Source: Streptomyces sp. NBC_00704
GTDB lineage: Bacteria; Actinomycetota; Actinomycetes; Streptomycetales; Streptomycetaceae
Reading direction: 5' to 3'
Assembly: GCF_036226605.1 (NCBI RefSeq)
Contig: NZ_CP109000.1
Coordinates: 3,344,501-3,408,500, forward strand
Length of the DNA: 64,000 nucleotides
Part shown: positions 38,860 through 47,949 of the stretch, piece after piece
Layout of the letters: each line of letters opens with the position of its first letter
How positions within the stretch are numbered: the first letter of the stretch is position 1
Position numbers and translations under genes: made by a program
Notes under the pieces: model-generated
Seen by the model: only the letters and a program-made list of their open reading frames with translations
The model's database searches: none
Told to the model about the DNA's origin: nothing

Positions 38860-39765
38860 CTAGCGGGCCTCCTCGACGACCGTCGCCCCCGGGGCCGGCC
38901 CGGACGCGATGCGGACGCTTCGGCAGGTGCCCGACGTGCGCAGCGCCCCCGCGATCCCTTCGGCGGCCTCGCCGTCGCGGGCGAGGAACGCGGTGGTCGG
39001 GCCCGAGCCCGAGACCAGGCTGGCGAGCGCCCCGGCCGCGCGTCCCGCGGCGAGCGTGTCCGCCAGCTCGGGGAAGAGGGAGAGGGCCGCGGGCTGGAGG
39101 TCGTTGGAGACGGTGGCCGCGAGCGCGTCGGGGTCGCCCTTGGCGAGGGCATCGAGGAGTGCGCGCGAGGCGGCCGGTTCGGGGACGTCGAGGCCCGCCG
39201 TCAGCCGGTCGAACTCGCGGAACACGGCCGGCGTCGACAGGCCCCGCGCGGCCGTCGCGAACACCCAGTGGAAGGCGCCGCCGGTCTCCAGCGGCGTCAG
39301 CCGCTCGCCGCGCCCGGTGCCCAGGGCCGCACCGCCGACCAGGCTGAACGGCACGTCGCTGCCCAACTCGGCGCAGATGTCGAGGAGTTCCTCGCGGGAC
39401 GCGCCGACGCCCCACAGCGTGTCGCAGGCCAGCAGGGCGCCCGCGCCGTCCGCGCTGCCACCGGCCATGCCCCCGGCGACGGGGATGTCCTTGACGATGT
39501 GCAGATGCACGTCGGGGCTGCGCCCATACCGCCCGGCCAGCGCGATCGCGGCCCGCGCGGCCAGGTTCGTGCGGTCCAGGGGGACCTGGGCCGCGTCCGG
39601 GCCCTCGCAGGTGATCCGCAGCCCGTCGGCCGGGGTCACGGTGACCTCGTCGTACAGGCCGACGGCCAGGAACACGTTCGCCAGGTCGTGGAAGCCGTCC
39701 GGGCGGGCCGCGCCCACCGCCAGCTGCACGTTGACCTTGGCGGGCACCCGCACGGTGACGCTCAC
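38860..39765 (-). CDS. ispE: 4-diphosphocytidyl-2-C-methyl-D-erythritol kinase
   Basis: 301 residues from the GTG at 39765, overlapping the rsmA stop (GTGA). GHMP kinase features: N-terminal [17 protein letters not shown] loop [17 protein letters not shown], and C-terminal [14 protein letters not shown]. It phosphorylates CDP-methylerythritol in the MEP pathway to isoprenoid precursors, the only route in most Streptomyces. The rpfB-rsmA-ispE order is conserved in actinobacteria. Confidence 0.96.
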   Translation of the reverse strand: MSVTVRVPAKVNVQLAVGAARPDGFHDLANVFLAVGLYDEVTVTPADGLRITCEGPDAAQVPLDRTNLAARAAIALAGRYGRSPDVHLHIVKDIPVAGGMAGGSADGAGALLACDTLWGVGASREELLDICAELGSDVPFSLVGGAALGTGRGERLTPLETGGAFHWVFATAARGLSTPAVFREFDRLTAGLDVPEPAASRALLDALAKGDPDALAATVSNDLQPAALSLFPELADTLAAGRAAGALASLVSGSGPTTAFLARDGEAAEGIAGALRTSGTCRSVRIASGPAPGATVVEEAR

Positions 39766-40643
39766 TCGGACGACTCCCCGGAGACCTTGTGCTCGGCGAT
39801 CCTGGCGAACTCCTCGACCGTGAGGGCTTCGCCGCGGGCCTGCGGGGAGACGCCGGCCGCGACCAGGGCGGCCTCGGCCAGCGCCGCGGAGCCCGCCCAG
39901 CCCGCCAGCGCCGCCCGCAGGGTCTTGCGGCGCTGCGCGAACGCCGCGTCGACGACGGCGAACACCTCGCGCCGGGACGCCGTGGTCGCGATCGGCTGCT
40001 CCCGCCGCACCAGCGACACCAGCCCGCTGTCCACGTTCGGCGCGGGCCAGAAGACGTTGCGCCCGATCGCGCCGGCCCGCTTGACCCGCGCGTACCAGTT
40101 GGCCTTCACGGAGGGCACGCCGTACACCTTCGAGCCGGGCCCGGCGGCGAGCCGGTCGGCGACCTCCGACTGGACCATGACGAGGGTGCGCTCGATGCTG
40201 GGGAAGGTCTCCAGCATGTGCAGCAGCACGGGCACGGCCACGTTGTACGGCAGGTTCGCGACCAGCGCGGTCGGGGGCGGACCGGGCAGCGCGGTGACGT
40301 GCATCGCGTCGGAGTGCACCAGCGCGAAGCGCTCCGCGCGCCGCGGCATCCGCGCCGCGACCGTCGCGGGCAGCGCGCTCGCCAGGACGTCGTCGATCTC
40401 GACGGCGGTGACCCGGTCGGCGGCCTCCAGCAGCGCCAGGGTGAGGGATCCGAGCCCCGGGCCGACCTCGACGACCACGTCGTCGGGCCGGACCTGCGCG
40501 GTGCGGACGATACGGCGGACCGTGTTCGCGTCGATCACGAAGTTCTGGCCGCGCTGCTTGGTGGGCCGCACGCCGAGGACCGCCGCGAGCTCGCGGACGT
40601 CGGCGGGGCCCAGAAGGGCGTCGGGGGTGGGGCTGCTGGTCAC
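39762..40643 (-). CDS. rsmA: 16S rRNA dimethyladenosine transferase
   Basis: 293 residues from the GTG at 40643 (KsgA). SAM motif I is [16 protein letters not shown], and the adenine-methyltransferase motif IV is [14 protein letters not shown] (NLPY). N-terminal [10 protein letters not shown] is typical. It dimethylates two adjacent adenosines in the 3' hairpin of 16S rRNA during 30S maturation. It sits 46 bp after rpfB and overlaps ispE. Confidence 0.96.
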   Translation of the reverse strand: MTSSPTPDALLGPADVRELAAVLGVRPTKQRGQNFVIDANTVRRIVRTAQVRPDDVVVEVGPGLGSLTLALLEAADRVTAVEIDDVLASALPATVAARMPRRAERFALVHSDAMHVTALPGPPPTALVANLPYNVAVPVLLHMLETFPSIERTLVMVQSEVADRLAAGPGSKVYGVPSVKANWYARVKRAGAIGRNVFWPAPNVDSGLVSLVRREQPIATTASRREVFAVVDAAFAQRRKTLRAALAGWAGSAALAEAALVAAGVSPQARGEALTVEEFARIAEHKVSGESSE

Positions 40644-40689
40644 GGGACAAGGGTACGGGGACCGCACCGCCCCTCCCGCCCGGCGTGTC

Positions 40690-42198
40690 TCACCCGTGCA
40701 GGCGCGCCCCGCAGTGCGGCCACGGGCCGGCCCCGCGGCGCACGTACAGCTTCTTCGCGCGGAACGTCTGCTCCGCCGCGGGCGCGTCCTGCGGCCGTCC
40801 GCTCCCGCCGAGGCTGTGCCAGGTGCGGTCGTCGAACTGGTACAGCCCGCCGTAGTTGCCCGAGGGGTCGACGGCGTTCGGCCGGCCGCCCGACTCGCAG
40901 GCGGCCAGCGACTGCCAGTTCAGGCCGTCGGCCCCCTGCACGGACGTCGGCCGCGGCTTGGTGCCGACCTTGACCACCTGGGCGCGCGGCGCCCGCACGA
41001 CCTCGTCGCGGATCCGCCGCGGCCGCTGCCGCACCCCGTTGACGGTGCGCAGGGCGTAGGTGATGCGGCGCAGGCCGGGCTGTCCGGTCCGCTCCACCAC
41101 CTCGGTGCCCCTGAACAGCGAGGGGTCCTCGGTGCGCCGCACCGGGAACGGGATCTGCTCCTCGCGCACCTCCTGGGAGCCGGTGATCCGCAGCACGGTG
41201 ACGGTCTGCCCGTCGCGCGGGAAGCTGCCGGGGTCGACGGAGGTGGTGTCCTGCCCGCGCAGGGTGATCCCGGCCGCCCGGACCGCCTCGCCCACGGTGG
41301 CGGCGTTGGTGCGCACGGTGCGGGCGCGGCCGTCCGCCATGACCGTGACCGAGCGCTCGGTGCGCACGTCCAGCGCGAGCCCGGCGCGTCCGATGGGCTG
41401 CGAGCGCGAGACGGACATGTACGCGCCCTCGGCCCGCACGCCGAGCTGGCGCAGCGCCTCCTCCACGGTGTGCGCGGTCGTCCACATCTCGTGGCGCCGG
41501 CCGTCCAGGGTGAGCCGGACGGGACGTCCGTAGTGGACGGCGATCTCGTCGCCGCTGGTGAGGGGCGTGCCGGGGGCGGGCGCCACCATGTCGTGCGCGC
41601 CCACGTTCACGCCCTCCTCCGCGAGGAGTTCGCCGACGTCGTCGGCGAAGGTGTGCAGGGTGCGCGGCTTGCCGTCGACGGTCAGCTCGACCGCCCTGTC
41701 CTCGGCGACGAAGGCCGTGGTGCCGCCCGCCAGGAACGCGACGACCAGCGCCTGCGGGAGCAGCCGGCGCATCGCGGACTCCGGGCGCTCGGCGGACCGC
41801 GCCCTGCGCCGGCGCCCGGCCCGCCCGGACTCGGCGGCCGGGAAGTGCGGCGGCGCGGGGAGCTGGAGCGTCTCGGGCGGCCTGGGCCGTGCCGCGCAGG
41901 GGTCGTACGGGCCGGGAGGACCGTGGGGGGCGTCCGGTCCGTGGAGGGCGTCCGGTCCGTGCGGGTCGTACGCCGGGCCGGGCTCGTAGGGGCCGGGCGC
42001 CGCCGGGTGGGGCACGCGCGGCGGGGGCGGCGGGGGCGGCTGGGGCGGTTCGTAAGCCTCGTACGCGGGCCGGTAGGTGTCGTCGTAGGTCCCGGGGGCC
42101 GCGTACACGCCGTACGCGACGGTCTCCGCGTTGTGCAGGTCGACGTACGGCCCGCCACCGCCGTAGGGCTCGTACTCGAGGTGCTGCGAGTTGCTCAC
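40690..42198 (-). CDS. rpfB: Resuscitation-promoting factor RpfB
   Basis: 502 residues. An unusually long N-terminal cytoplasmic region (1-140) is Tyr/Pro/Gly-rich; a transmembrane or signal-anchor helix follows ([20 protein letters not shown]). Then come three DUF348 repeats (each with a VTVDGK/VxTxAxTV-type core), a G5-like domain (about 330-410) and a C-terminal transglycosylase-like Rpf domain, with the catalytic Glu in [20 protein letters not shown]. Such proteins cleave peptidoglycan and promote spore germination or exit from dormancy. Surface-anchored. Confidence 0.95.
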   Translation of the reverse strand: MSNSQHLEYEPYGGGGPYVDLHNAETVAYGVYAAPGTYDDTYRPAYEAYEPPQPPPPPPPRVPHPAAPGPYEPGPAYDPHGPDALHGPDAPHGPPGPYDPCAARPRPPETLQLPAPPHFPAAESGRAGRRRRARSAERPESAMRRLLPQALVVAFLAGGTTAFVAEDRAVELTVDGKPRTLHTFADDVGELLAEEGVNVGAHDMVAPAPGTPLTSGDEIAVHYGRPVRLTLDGRRHEMWTTAHTVEEALRQLGVRAEGAYMSVSRSQPIGRAGLALDVRTERSVTVMADGRARTVRTNAATVGEAVRAAGITLRGQDTTSVDPGSFPRDGQTVTVLRITGSQEVREEQIPFPVRRTEDPSLFRGTEVVERTGQPGLRRITYALRTVNGVRQRPRRIRDEVVRAPRAQVVKVGTKPRPTSVQGADGLNWQSLAACESGGRPNAVDPSGNYGGLYQFDDRTWHSLGGSGRPQDAPAAEQTFRAKKLYVRRGAGPWPHCGARLHG

Positions 42199-42315
42199 GC
42201 CGACACGCTCCAGGGGGTGGGCTCCGGATCGGGCCCCCAGAACCTAGCGGAGCGGCGGTCACTCTCCAAAGTGGCGCGGCTACCCAGCGTCGCGTTCGAT
42301 TCCGTCCGCTCGCCC

Positions 42316-43206
42316 TCAGCAGCCGAACGCGCGTGCCGTGTTGGCGGCGAGTGCCGTGGCCAGGGCGTCCTCGCCGACTCCGCGCACGGCCGCCATGGCA
42401 CGCACCGTGACGGGGACGAGATACGGCGCGTTGGGCCGTCCGCGGTAGGGCGCGGGGGTCAGGAACGGGGCGTCGGTCTCGACCAGGAGCAGTTCCGGCG
42501 GGGCCACGGCGAGGGCGTCCCGCAGGTTCTGCGCGTTCTTGAAGGTGACGTTGCCGGCGAAGGACATGAAGTACCCGGCGCGGGCGCAGATCTCCGCCAT
42601 CTCGGCGTCGCCGGAGTAGCAGTGGAAGACGGTGCGCTCGGGAGCGCCCTCCTCCTTCAGCACGCGCAGCACGTCGGCGTGGGCGTCACGGTCGTGGATG
42701 ACCAGGGCCTTTCCGTGCCGCTTGGCCATCTCGACATGCGCGCGGAAGGAGTACTCCTGGGCTTCCTTGCCCTCGGGGCCGGTGCGGAAGTAGTCGAGCC
42801 CGGTCTCGCCGACGCCCTTGACGTGCGGGAGCGCGGCCAGGCGGTCGATCTCGGCGAGCGCCTCGTCGAGCGCCGCCGCGCCGCCCGCCCGGCGGGCGCC
42901 CTGCCGGGACCAGTTGTCGGGGTCGCCGTGCACGATGCGCGGCGCCTCGTTCGGGTGCAGGGCGACCGCCGCGTGGACGCTGTCGTGCGCGGCCGCCGTC
43001 TCGGCGGCCCAGCGGGAGCCCCGGACGTCGCAGCCGACCTGGACGACCGTCGTCACGCCGACCGACGCCGCCTTCGCGAGGGCCTCCTCCACCGTGTCCG
43101 TCTGCATGTCGAGGTGGGTGTGGGAGTCGGCGACCGGCACTCCGAGGGGGGCCGGGAGCGGCGGCGCGGCACTGGTGTCGGCGTTCCTGCCGGCGTTCGA
43201 GGACAT
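42316..43206 (-). CDS. TatD-family metal-dependent hydrolase
   Basis: 296 residues. TIM-barrel metal-binding motifs: VADSHTHLDMQ (HxH), VGETGLDYF (Glu), then ALVIHDRDAH, FHCYSGD and the terminal Asp in LLLVETDAPFLTP with PYRGRPNAP. TatD enzymes are 3'-5' DNA exonucleases implicated in DNA repair and peroxide tolerance. The gene lies upstream of rpfB, as in most actinobacteria. It is 68 bp downstream of a small zinc-ribbon-like gene. Confidence 0.93.
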   Translation of the reverse strand: MSSNAGRNADTSAAPPLPAPLGVPVADSHTHLDMQTDTVEEALAKAASVGVTTVVQVGCDVRGSRWAAETAAAHDSVHAAVALHPNEAPRIVHGDPDNWSRQGARRAGGAAALDEALAEIDRLAALPHVKGVGETGLDYFRTGPEGKEAQEYSFRAHVEMAKRHGKALVIHDRDAHADVLRVLKEEGAPERTVFHCYSGDAEMAEICARAGYFMSFAGNVTFKNAQNLRDALAVAPPELLLVETDAPFLTPAPYRGRPNAPYLVPVTVRAMAAVRGVGEDALATALAANTARAFGC

Positions 43207-43274
43207 GCCCCGATCCTACGGAAGCGGCCCGGCCGCCCGCCGACGCCCTTGCACGCCGGTCGGAACGACCGGCC

Positions 43275-43706
43275 CTACCCGGCCTTGCGGTGGAAGGGGT
43301 GCAGGAGGTCGGAGAGGTGCCAGTGGTGGTCGGCGTGGGCGGTGGGGTCGGCGTGGGCGGTGTGCCCGCCCGTGCCGCCGGTCCCGGGGGCCTCGACGGG
43401 TCCGGCCGGGGGCGCGGCCTTGCGCGGGCGGGAGGCGTCCCGCACGGACGAGACCTGTCCGGCGCGCATGATCCGCACGACGTGGCCGTCGCAGTTCAGG
43501 CACGCGGGGCGGCTCAGCGGCGACGGCACGACCCGGCCGTCCGCCACGTAGAGGACGAACTGGTGTCCGTCGCCGTCGGTGTGGTGCTCGATCTCGAACG
43601 ACTGCTCCCAGCCGTGCCCGCACCGCATGCAGGCGAAGGAGTACGACTCGTTGACGACGGCGCTCGCGCCGTCCCGGAGACCGGTCTGCCCTGTGATGTC
43701 ACTCAT
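43275..43706 (-). CDS. Putative zinc-ribbon protein
   Basis: 143 residues from the ATG at 43706. Two CxxC knuckles (CMRCG at about 26-30 and CLNC at 69-72) suggest a zinc ribbon. Between them lies a beta-rich stretch (EQSFEIEHH, QFVLYVADG). The C-terminal half is disordered, Pro/Gly-rich and unusually His-rich (HTAHADPTAHADHHWH), possibly binding metal. Function unknown; conserved-looking and adjacent to tatD. Confidence 0.7.
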   Translation of the reverse strand: MSDITGQTGLRDGASAVVNESYSFACMRCGHGWEQSFEIEHHTDGDGHQFVLYVADGRVVPSPLSRPACLNCDGHVVRIMRAGQVSSVRDASRPRKAAPPAGPVEAPGTGGTGGHTAHADPTAHADHHWHLSDLLHPFHRKAG

Positions 43707-44264
43707 GCCAGCTCCTGCTGTCCGCTGGACAAGCGCTCCCGGCGCGGGAGTTCCCCCCGGAACGCCCTTGGGAACGAGGGACGGGTGCGTCCCTGTCACC
43801 AGTGGACTCCTCGGCGGACACGAAGGCATCAGGCCTGTGCACTGTTGGAGGCGATTTGGACTTTCCTTGCCGAAGCGGCCGCGGCGAGAGGGCTGGGCTT
43901 TGCTTTCGGCGACAGCCCTTTGCCCCCGCATGGGGCGCACGCTCAGACGACATGCGCCCTGCTCAGAGGGGGTGTGAGCCGCTTCACAACACGTCGGTCA
44001 CAGCCGTCACGGGCGTGCGGCGGGACCCGTCGCGCAGGCCCGCACCCCCGTCACCCGAACGCACGCGAGACCGCACGACTCCCCGGTCACGACTCCCCGG
44101 TCACGACTCCCCGGTCGCGACTCCCCGGTCGCGACTCCCGTGCCACGACTCCCAGTCACGGCTCCCGGTCACGGCTCCCGTGTCACGACTCCCCGGCCGC
44201 GACTCCCGTGCCACAACTCCCGTGTCGCGACTGCCCGATGACGGCCCCGCGTCACGACTCCCCG
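43707..44264. other. Long intergenic region with tandem repeats
   Basis: 558 bp without a convincing gene. 43850-43980 is less GC-biased and likely contains the promoter of the zinc-ribbon gene. I looked for a known riboswitch (c-di-AMP, cobalamin) and could not fit one. The remainder (from about 44072) is a degenerate tandem array described separately. Confidence 0.45.
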
Positions 44265-44277
44265 TCACAGCTCCCCC
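44072..44277. repeat. Degenerate approximately 14-bp tandem array reaching the rsmI stop
   Basis: About fourteen copies of CACGACTCCCCGGT and variants (CGCGACTCCCGTGC, CACGGCTCCCGGT) run up to the rsmI stop at 44265. Read on the minus strand each unit is GGGGAGTCGTGA, i.e. Gly-Glu-Ser-stop, matching the rsmI ending Gly-Glu-Leu-stop. There are no unique spacers, so it is not a CRISPR. Confidence 0.8.
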
Positions 44278-45137
44278 GCGTTCTTCGCGGCCACCACCGC
44301 GTCGAACACCTCGCGCTTGGGCAGCCCGGTCTCGGCCGCCACCGCCGCGATGGCCTCCTTGCGCCGCTCGCCCGCCTCCTCGCGCACCCGCACCCGGCGC
44401 ACCAGCTCGGCCGCGTCGAGTTCCTCGGGCCCGCGCTCGGGCGCGCCGGTGACGACGACGGTGATCTCGCCGCGCACTCCCTGCGCGGCCCACTCCGCCA
44501 GCTCGCCGAGCGGCCCGCGCCGCACCTCCTCGTACGTCTTGGTCAGCTCGCGGCAGACGGCGGCCCGGCGGTCCGCGCCGAACACCTCGGCCATCGCGGC
44601 GAGGGTGTCGTCGAGCCGGTGCGGGGCCTCGAAGTAGACGAGGGTGCGCCGCTCCTGCCCGACCTCCCGCAGCCGCGACAGCCGCTCCCCCGCCTTCCTG
44701 GGCAGGAACCCCTCGAAGCAGAACCGGTCGACGGGCAGCCCGGACAGCGCCAGCGCGGTGAGGACGGCCGACGGGCCGGGGACGGCGGTGACGCGCACGT
44801 CCCGCTCCACGGCCGCGGCGACCAGCCGGTAGCCCGGGTCGGACACGGAGGGCATCCCGGCGTCGGTGACCAGCAGCACCCGTGCGCCGTTCACCAGCTC
44901 CTCGACCAGCTCGGGCGTGCGGGCGGACTCGTTGCCCTCGAAGTACGACACCACCCGCCCCTTGGGCGTCACGCCCAGCGCCTGGGTCAGCCGGCGCAGC
45001 CGGCGGGTGTCCTCGGCGGCGATCACGTCGGCGCCGGTCAGCTCTTCGGCGAGGCGGGGCGGGGCGTCCGCGACGTCGCCGATGGGGGTGCCGGCGAGCA
45101 CGAGGAGTCCGGAAGCGGTTCGGGGCGTGGCAGTCAC
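44265..45137 (-). CDS. rsmI: 16S rRNA 2'-O-ribose methyltransferase (C1402)
   Basis: 290 residues from the GTG at 45137. Typical RsmI motifs: LVLAGTPIGDVADAPPRLAE, DVIAAEDTRRLRRL, LVTDAGMPSVSDPGYRL, TAVPGPSAVLTALALSGLP and FLPRKAGER. The protein uses SAM to methylate C1402 in the decoding centre. It is divergent from the mannosyltransferase gene across 62 bp. A tandem array containing copies of its own stop-codon region follows. Confidence 0.95.
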   Translation of the reverse strand: MTATPRTASGLLVLAGTPIGDVADAPPRLAEELTGADVIAAEDTRRLRRLTQALGVTPKGRVVSYFEGNESARTPELVEELVNGARVLLVTDAGMPSVSDPGYRLVAAAVERDVRVTAVPGPSAVLTALALSGLPVDRFCFEGFLPRKAGERLSRLREVGQERRTLVYFEAPHRLDDTLAAMAEVFGADRRAAVCRELTKTYEEVRRGPLGELAEWAAQGVRGEITVVVTGAPERGPEELDAAELVRRVRVREEAGERRKEAIAAVAAETGLPKREVFDAVVAAKNAGEL

Positions 45138-45199
45138 GTTTCCATCCTCGCAGGGGAGAGACACGGGACTCACACAGACCTGTTCCCTACGATGGCGCG

Positions 45200-46948
45200 G
45201 TGACCAGTACCGCGTCCTCCATGGACTCAACGGACTACCGGCAGGGCCGGACGCCGCACGACCGGCGGCCGTCGTGGCAGCAGCGGCTGCGCCGCTTCGG
45301 ATACACGGCGGAGCCCGCCGCCGACGTCCGCGAGCGGCTGTCGCCGCCGTACGCGCAGCCCGGCCCGCGGCTGTGGCAGGCGCTCGGCGTCCCGCACGGG
45401 TGGGCGGACCGGATCGCGCGCTGGTCCCCGTGGGGCGGTCCGCTGCTGGTCACGCTGTTGGCGGGGGTGCTGCGGTTCTGGAACCTGGGCAGCCCCAAGG
45501 CGGTGATATTCGACGAGACGTACTACGCCAAGGACGCGTGGGCGCTCGTCCACCGCGGGTTCGAGGTCAACTGGGACAAGAACGCCAACAACCTGATCCT
45601 CTCCTCGGGCGGTCACGTCTCCGTTCCGGCGGAGGCGGCGTACGTGGTGCATCCGCCGGTCGGCAAGTACGTGATCGGGCTGGGCGAGCTGCTCTTCGGG
45701 TTCGACCCGTTCGGCTGGCGGTTCATGACCGCCCTGCTGGGGACCCTCTCGGTGCTCCTGCTGTGCCGGATCGGCCGCCGCATCTTCCGCTCCACGTTCC
45801 TGGGCTGCCTCGCCGGAGCCCTGATGGCCGTGGACGGGCTGCACTTCGTGATGAGCCGCACCGCGCTGCTCGACGGGGTGCTGATGTTCTTCGTGCTGGC
45901 CGCGTTCGGCTGTCTGGTCGTCGACCGCGACCGGGCCCGCGCGCGGCTCGCCGCCGCGCTGCCGCCGGACGCCGACGGCCGCCACCGCCCGAACGCGGAG
46001 GTCGCCGAGTGCACCGGCCTGGGTCTGCGCCCGTGGCGCTGGGGGGCCGGCCTGTTCCTGGGGCTGGCCATCGGCACCAAGTGGAACGGCCTGTACATCA
46101 TGGTCGCGTTCTGCGTCATGTCCGTGCTGTGGGACGTGGGTTCGCGCCGGGTGGCCGGCGCGCGCCACCCGTACCGGACGGTCCTCAGGCGCGACACGGG
46201 CCTGGCCTTCCTGGCCACGGTCCCGGTCGCGCTGGTCACGTACCTGGTGTCGTGGACGGGCTGGATCCGCTCCGCCGCCGACGGCAAGGGCGGCTACTAC
46301 CGCAACTGGGCGGCCGTCGACGGCAAGGGCGGCAGCTGGACGTGGCTGCCGGACTGGCTGCGCAGCCTGTGGCACTACGAGCACGAGGTGTACGAGTTCC
46401 ACACCCACCTCACCTCGCCGCACCGCTACCAGTCGAACCCATGGAGCTGGCTCGTCCTGGGCCGTCCGGTGTCGTACTTCTACGAGTCGCCCGCGCCCGG
46501 CAAGGACGGCTGCCCGGCCGACGCGAGCGGGAAGTGCGCCCGCGAGGTCCTCGCGATCGGCACGCCGCTGCTGTGGTGGGCGGCCTGCTTCGCCGTCCTG
46601 TACGTCCTGTGGCGCTGGCTGTTCCGCCGGGACTGGCGGGCGGGCGCGATCGCCTGCGGCATCGCGGCCGGCTATCTGCCGTGGTTCCTGTACCAGGAAC
46701 GCACGATCTTCCTCTTCTACGCGGTCGTCTTCCTGCCCTTCCTCTGTCTGGCGGTGGCGATGATGATCGGCGCGCTGGTCGGCCCACCGGGCTCCACCGA
46801 CACCCGCCGCGTGGCGGGAGCGACGGGCGCGGGCGTCCTCGTCCTGCTGATCGCCTGGAACTTCATCTACTTCTGGCCCTTGTACACGGGCCAGGCGATC
46901 CCGATCGACAGCTGGCGCTCGCGGATGTGGCTGGACACCTGGGTCTAG
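45200..46948 (+). CDS. Dolichyl-phosphate-mannose-protein mannosyltransferase
   Basis: 582 residues from the GTG at 45200 (ATG 45221 also in frame). A TACGAT -10-like element 7 bp before the GTG could give a leaderless mRNA. GT-C fold: about 10 transmembrane helices and an early catalytic loop with the Asp-Glu pair in VIFDETYYAKDAW. AVDGLHFVMSRTALLDG and LFLGLAIGTKWNGLY are Pmt-family motifs. It transfers mannose from polyprenyl phosphate to Ser/Thr of exported proteins at the outer face of the membrane. In Streptomyces this protein is also needed by phage phiC31 as part of its receptor glycosylation. Confidence 0.93.
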   Translation: MTSTASSMDSTDYRQGRTPHDRRPSWQQRLRRFGYTAEPAADVRERLSPPYAQPGPRLWQALGVPHGWADRIARWSPWGGPLLVTLLAGVLRFWNLGSPKAVIFDETYYAKDAWALVHRGFEVNWDKNANNLILSSGGHVSVPAEAAYVVHPPVGKYVIGLGELLFGFDPFGWRFMTALLGTLSVLLLCRIGRRIFRSTFLGCLAGALMAVDGLHFVMSRTALLDGVLMFFVLAAFGCLVVDRDRARARLAAALPPDADGRHRPNAEVAECTGLGLRPWRWGAGLFLGLAIGTKWNGLYIMVAFCVMSVLWDVGSRRVAGARHPYRTVLRRDTGLAFLATVPVALVTYLVSWTGWIRSAADGKGGYYRNWAAVDGKGGSWTWLPDWLRSLWHYEHEVYEFHTHLTSPHRYQSNPWSWLVLGRPVSYFYESPAPGKDGCPADASGKCAREVLAIGTPLLWWAACFAVLYVLWRWLFRRDWRAGAIACGIAAGYLPWFLYQERTIFLFYAVVFLPFLCLAVAMMIGALVGPPGSTDTRRVAGATGAGVLVLLIAWNFIYFWPLYTGQAIPIDSWRSRMWLDTWV

Positions 46949-46962
46949 CTGGACGTGACGTC

Positions 46963-46997
46963 CCACGGGGCCGCGGCGAAACGCCGCGGCCCCGTGG
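46963..46997. terminator. Strong terminator after the mannosyltransferase
   Basis: A perfect 16-bp stem CCACGGGGCCGCGGCG / CGCCGCGGCCCCGTGG around an AAA loop, 15 bp past the stop codon. Confidence 0.85.
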
Positions 46998-47007
46998 CCG
47001 TTGCCGG

Positions 47008-47091
47008 GTCGTCGTCGCCGGTCGCCGTCGGTCGCTGTCGGCCGTCGTCGGCCGTCGTCGGCCGTTGTCCGTCGTCATCGGTCGTCGGTGG
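47008..47091. repeat. GTCGTCGGCC-type short tandem repeats
   Basis: About eight degenerate 10-bp units (GGTCGCCGTC, GGCCGTCGTC, GGTCGTC) follow the terminator. They are non-coding, and reverse-strand ORFs through them have no ribosome site. Confidence 0.6.
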
Positions 47092-47192
47092 CTGATCCGC
47101 CGCTGAGGTTTGCAGTACAACCTTCACCTGCTGACGGGTGTCTAGGTGTACACGGCACGTATCGCGCCGTACCGAACCTCAGGAGCACCCCT

Positions 47193-47726
47193 ATGTCCAG
47201 CGATGCGCTGATGACCTTCAAGAGCCACATCGAAGGCAAGAACGCCGACGTGGCCATCTGTCACGACCGGATCGAGTGGGCCCGGAGCCGCGGCATGAGC
47301 GCCAAGAAGCTCACGGCGGGTTTCCTGACCGGCGGCGCGTCGCTCCTGGCCACGGGGGTCCGCAGCTCCGACGCGGGCACCGAGATGATTCCGGTCAAGA
47401 GCATCTCCAGCGTGGTGACCAAGCGGGACGGCCTGCTGTTCACCAAGGTGGTGGTGGTCGCTTCGGGCAACACGATCGAGTTCCGGGTCCCGCACGACTC
47501 GGCCCTCGGCATCAAGGCGCTGCTCACCGACCTGGTGCTCGGCAAGATCCCCGCTCCTGGCCAGGCCCCGTCCGCCGCCGCTCAGCCCGTTCAGGCGGCG
47601 GCCCCCTCGGCGCAGGCGAGTACGCCCGTCGAGCAGTTGCGACAGCTGGCGGAGCTGCGGGATGGGGGGATCCTCTCGGAGGAGGAGTTCACGGCCAAGA
47701 AGGCGGAGATCCTCGCCCGCATGTGA
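47193..47726 (+). CDS. PH-like domain / SHOCT domain protein
   Basis: 177 residues, ATG 47193 with AGGAGC upstream. Residues 1-120 look like a bacterial PH-like domain (RIEWARSRGMSAKK, then EMIPVKSISSVVTKRDG, then KVVVVASGNTIEFRVP). An Ala/Pro/Gln linker leads to a C-terminal SHOCT helix pair: EQLRQLAELRDGGILSEEEF followed by TAKKAEILARM. SHOCT domains mediate oligomerisation or localisation of otherwise unrelated proteins. Its process is unknown; transcribed alone, between a terminator and a PBP gene. Confidence 0.85.
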   Translation: MSSDALMTFKSHIEGKNADVAICHDRIEWARSRGMSAKKLTAGFLTGGASLLATGVRSSDAGTEMIPVKSISSVVTKRDGLLFTKVVVVASGNTIEFRVPHDSALGIKALLTDLVLGKIPAPGQAPSAAAQPVQAAAPSAQASTPVEQLRQLAELRDGGILSEEEFTAKKAEILARM

Positions 47727-47889
47727 GGCGATCGACGGCCACGACGTGCAGGTCAGGCGTTGTGGCCGTCGCCTTTGCAGTCGCGGTGACGGTCGCGGTT
47801 CATGTATGTGGCCGGATACGCGGGGCTAACGATTGCGGAAACTGATGCCCCGCGCGTCGCCGTTACCGCTTACTGTGAGCCGGAGAAGA

Positions 47890-47913
47890 GCTTTCTGAAC
47901 GCGTTCAGAAAGC
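47890..47913. promoter_or_regulatory. Perfect 24-bp palindrome upstream of a PBP gene
   Basis: The two 12-bp arms GCTTTCTGAACG / CGTTCAGAAAGC meet with no spacer, 37 bp before the PBP start. Lack of a loop argues for a dimeric-protein operator rather than a terminator. The GAAC-GC-GTTC core has 2 bp instead of the 4 bp spacing of LexA boxes. Confidence 0.6.
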
Positions 47914-47949
47914 GTGGGCGGGGAAACCGCGACGGGGAGGGGTTCACAG

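Noticed and set aside
38563-43551. A 1662-residue open frame on the plus strand
   Set aside because: It lies opposite ispE, rsmA, rpfB, tatD and neighbours. Its composition (Arg/Gly/Ala/Val) is what the antisense of GC-rich genes gives.
44072-44277. CRISPR-like array
   Set aside because: Units are contiguous and degenerate with no unique spacers and no cas genes; it is a simple tandem repeat.
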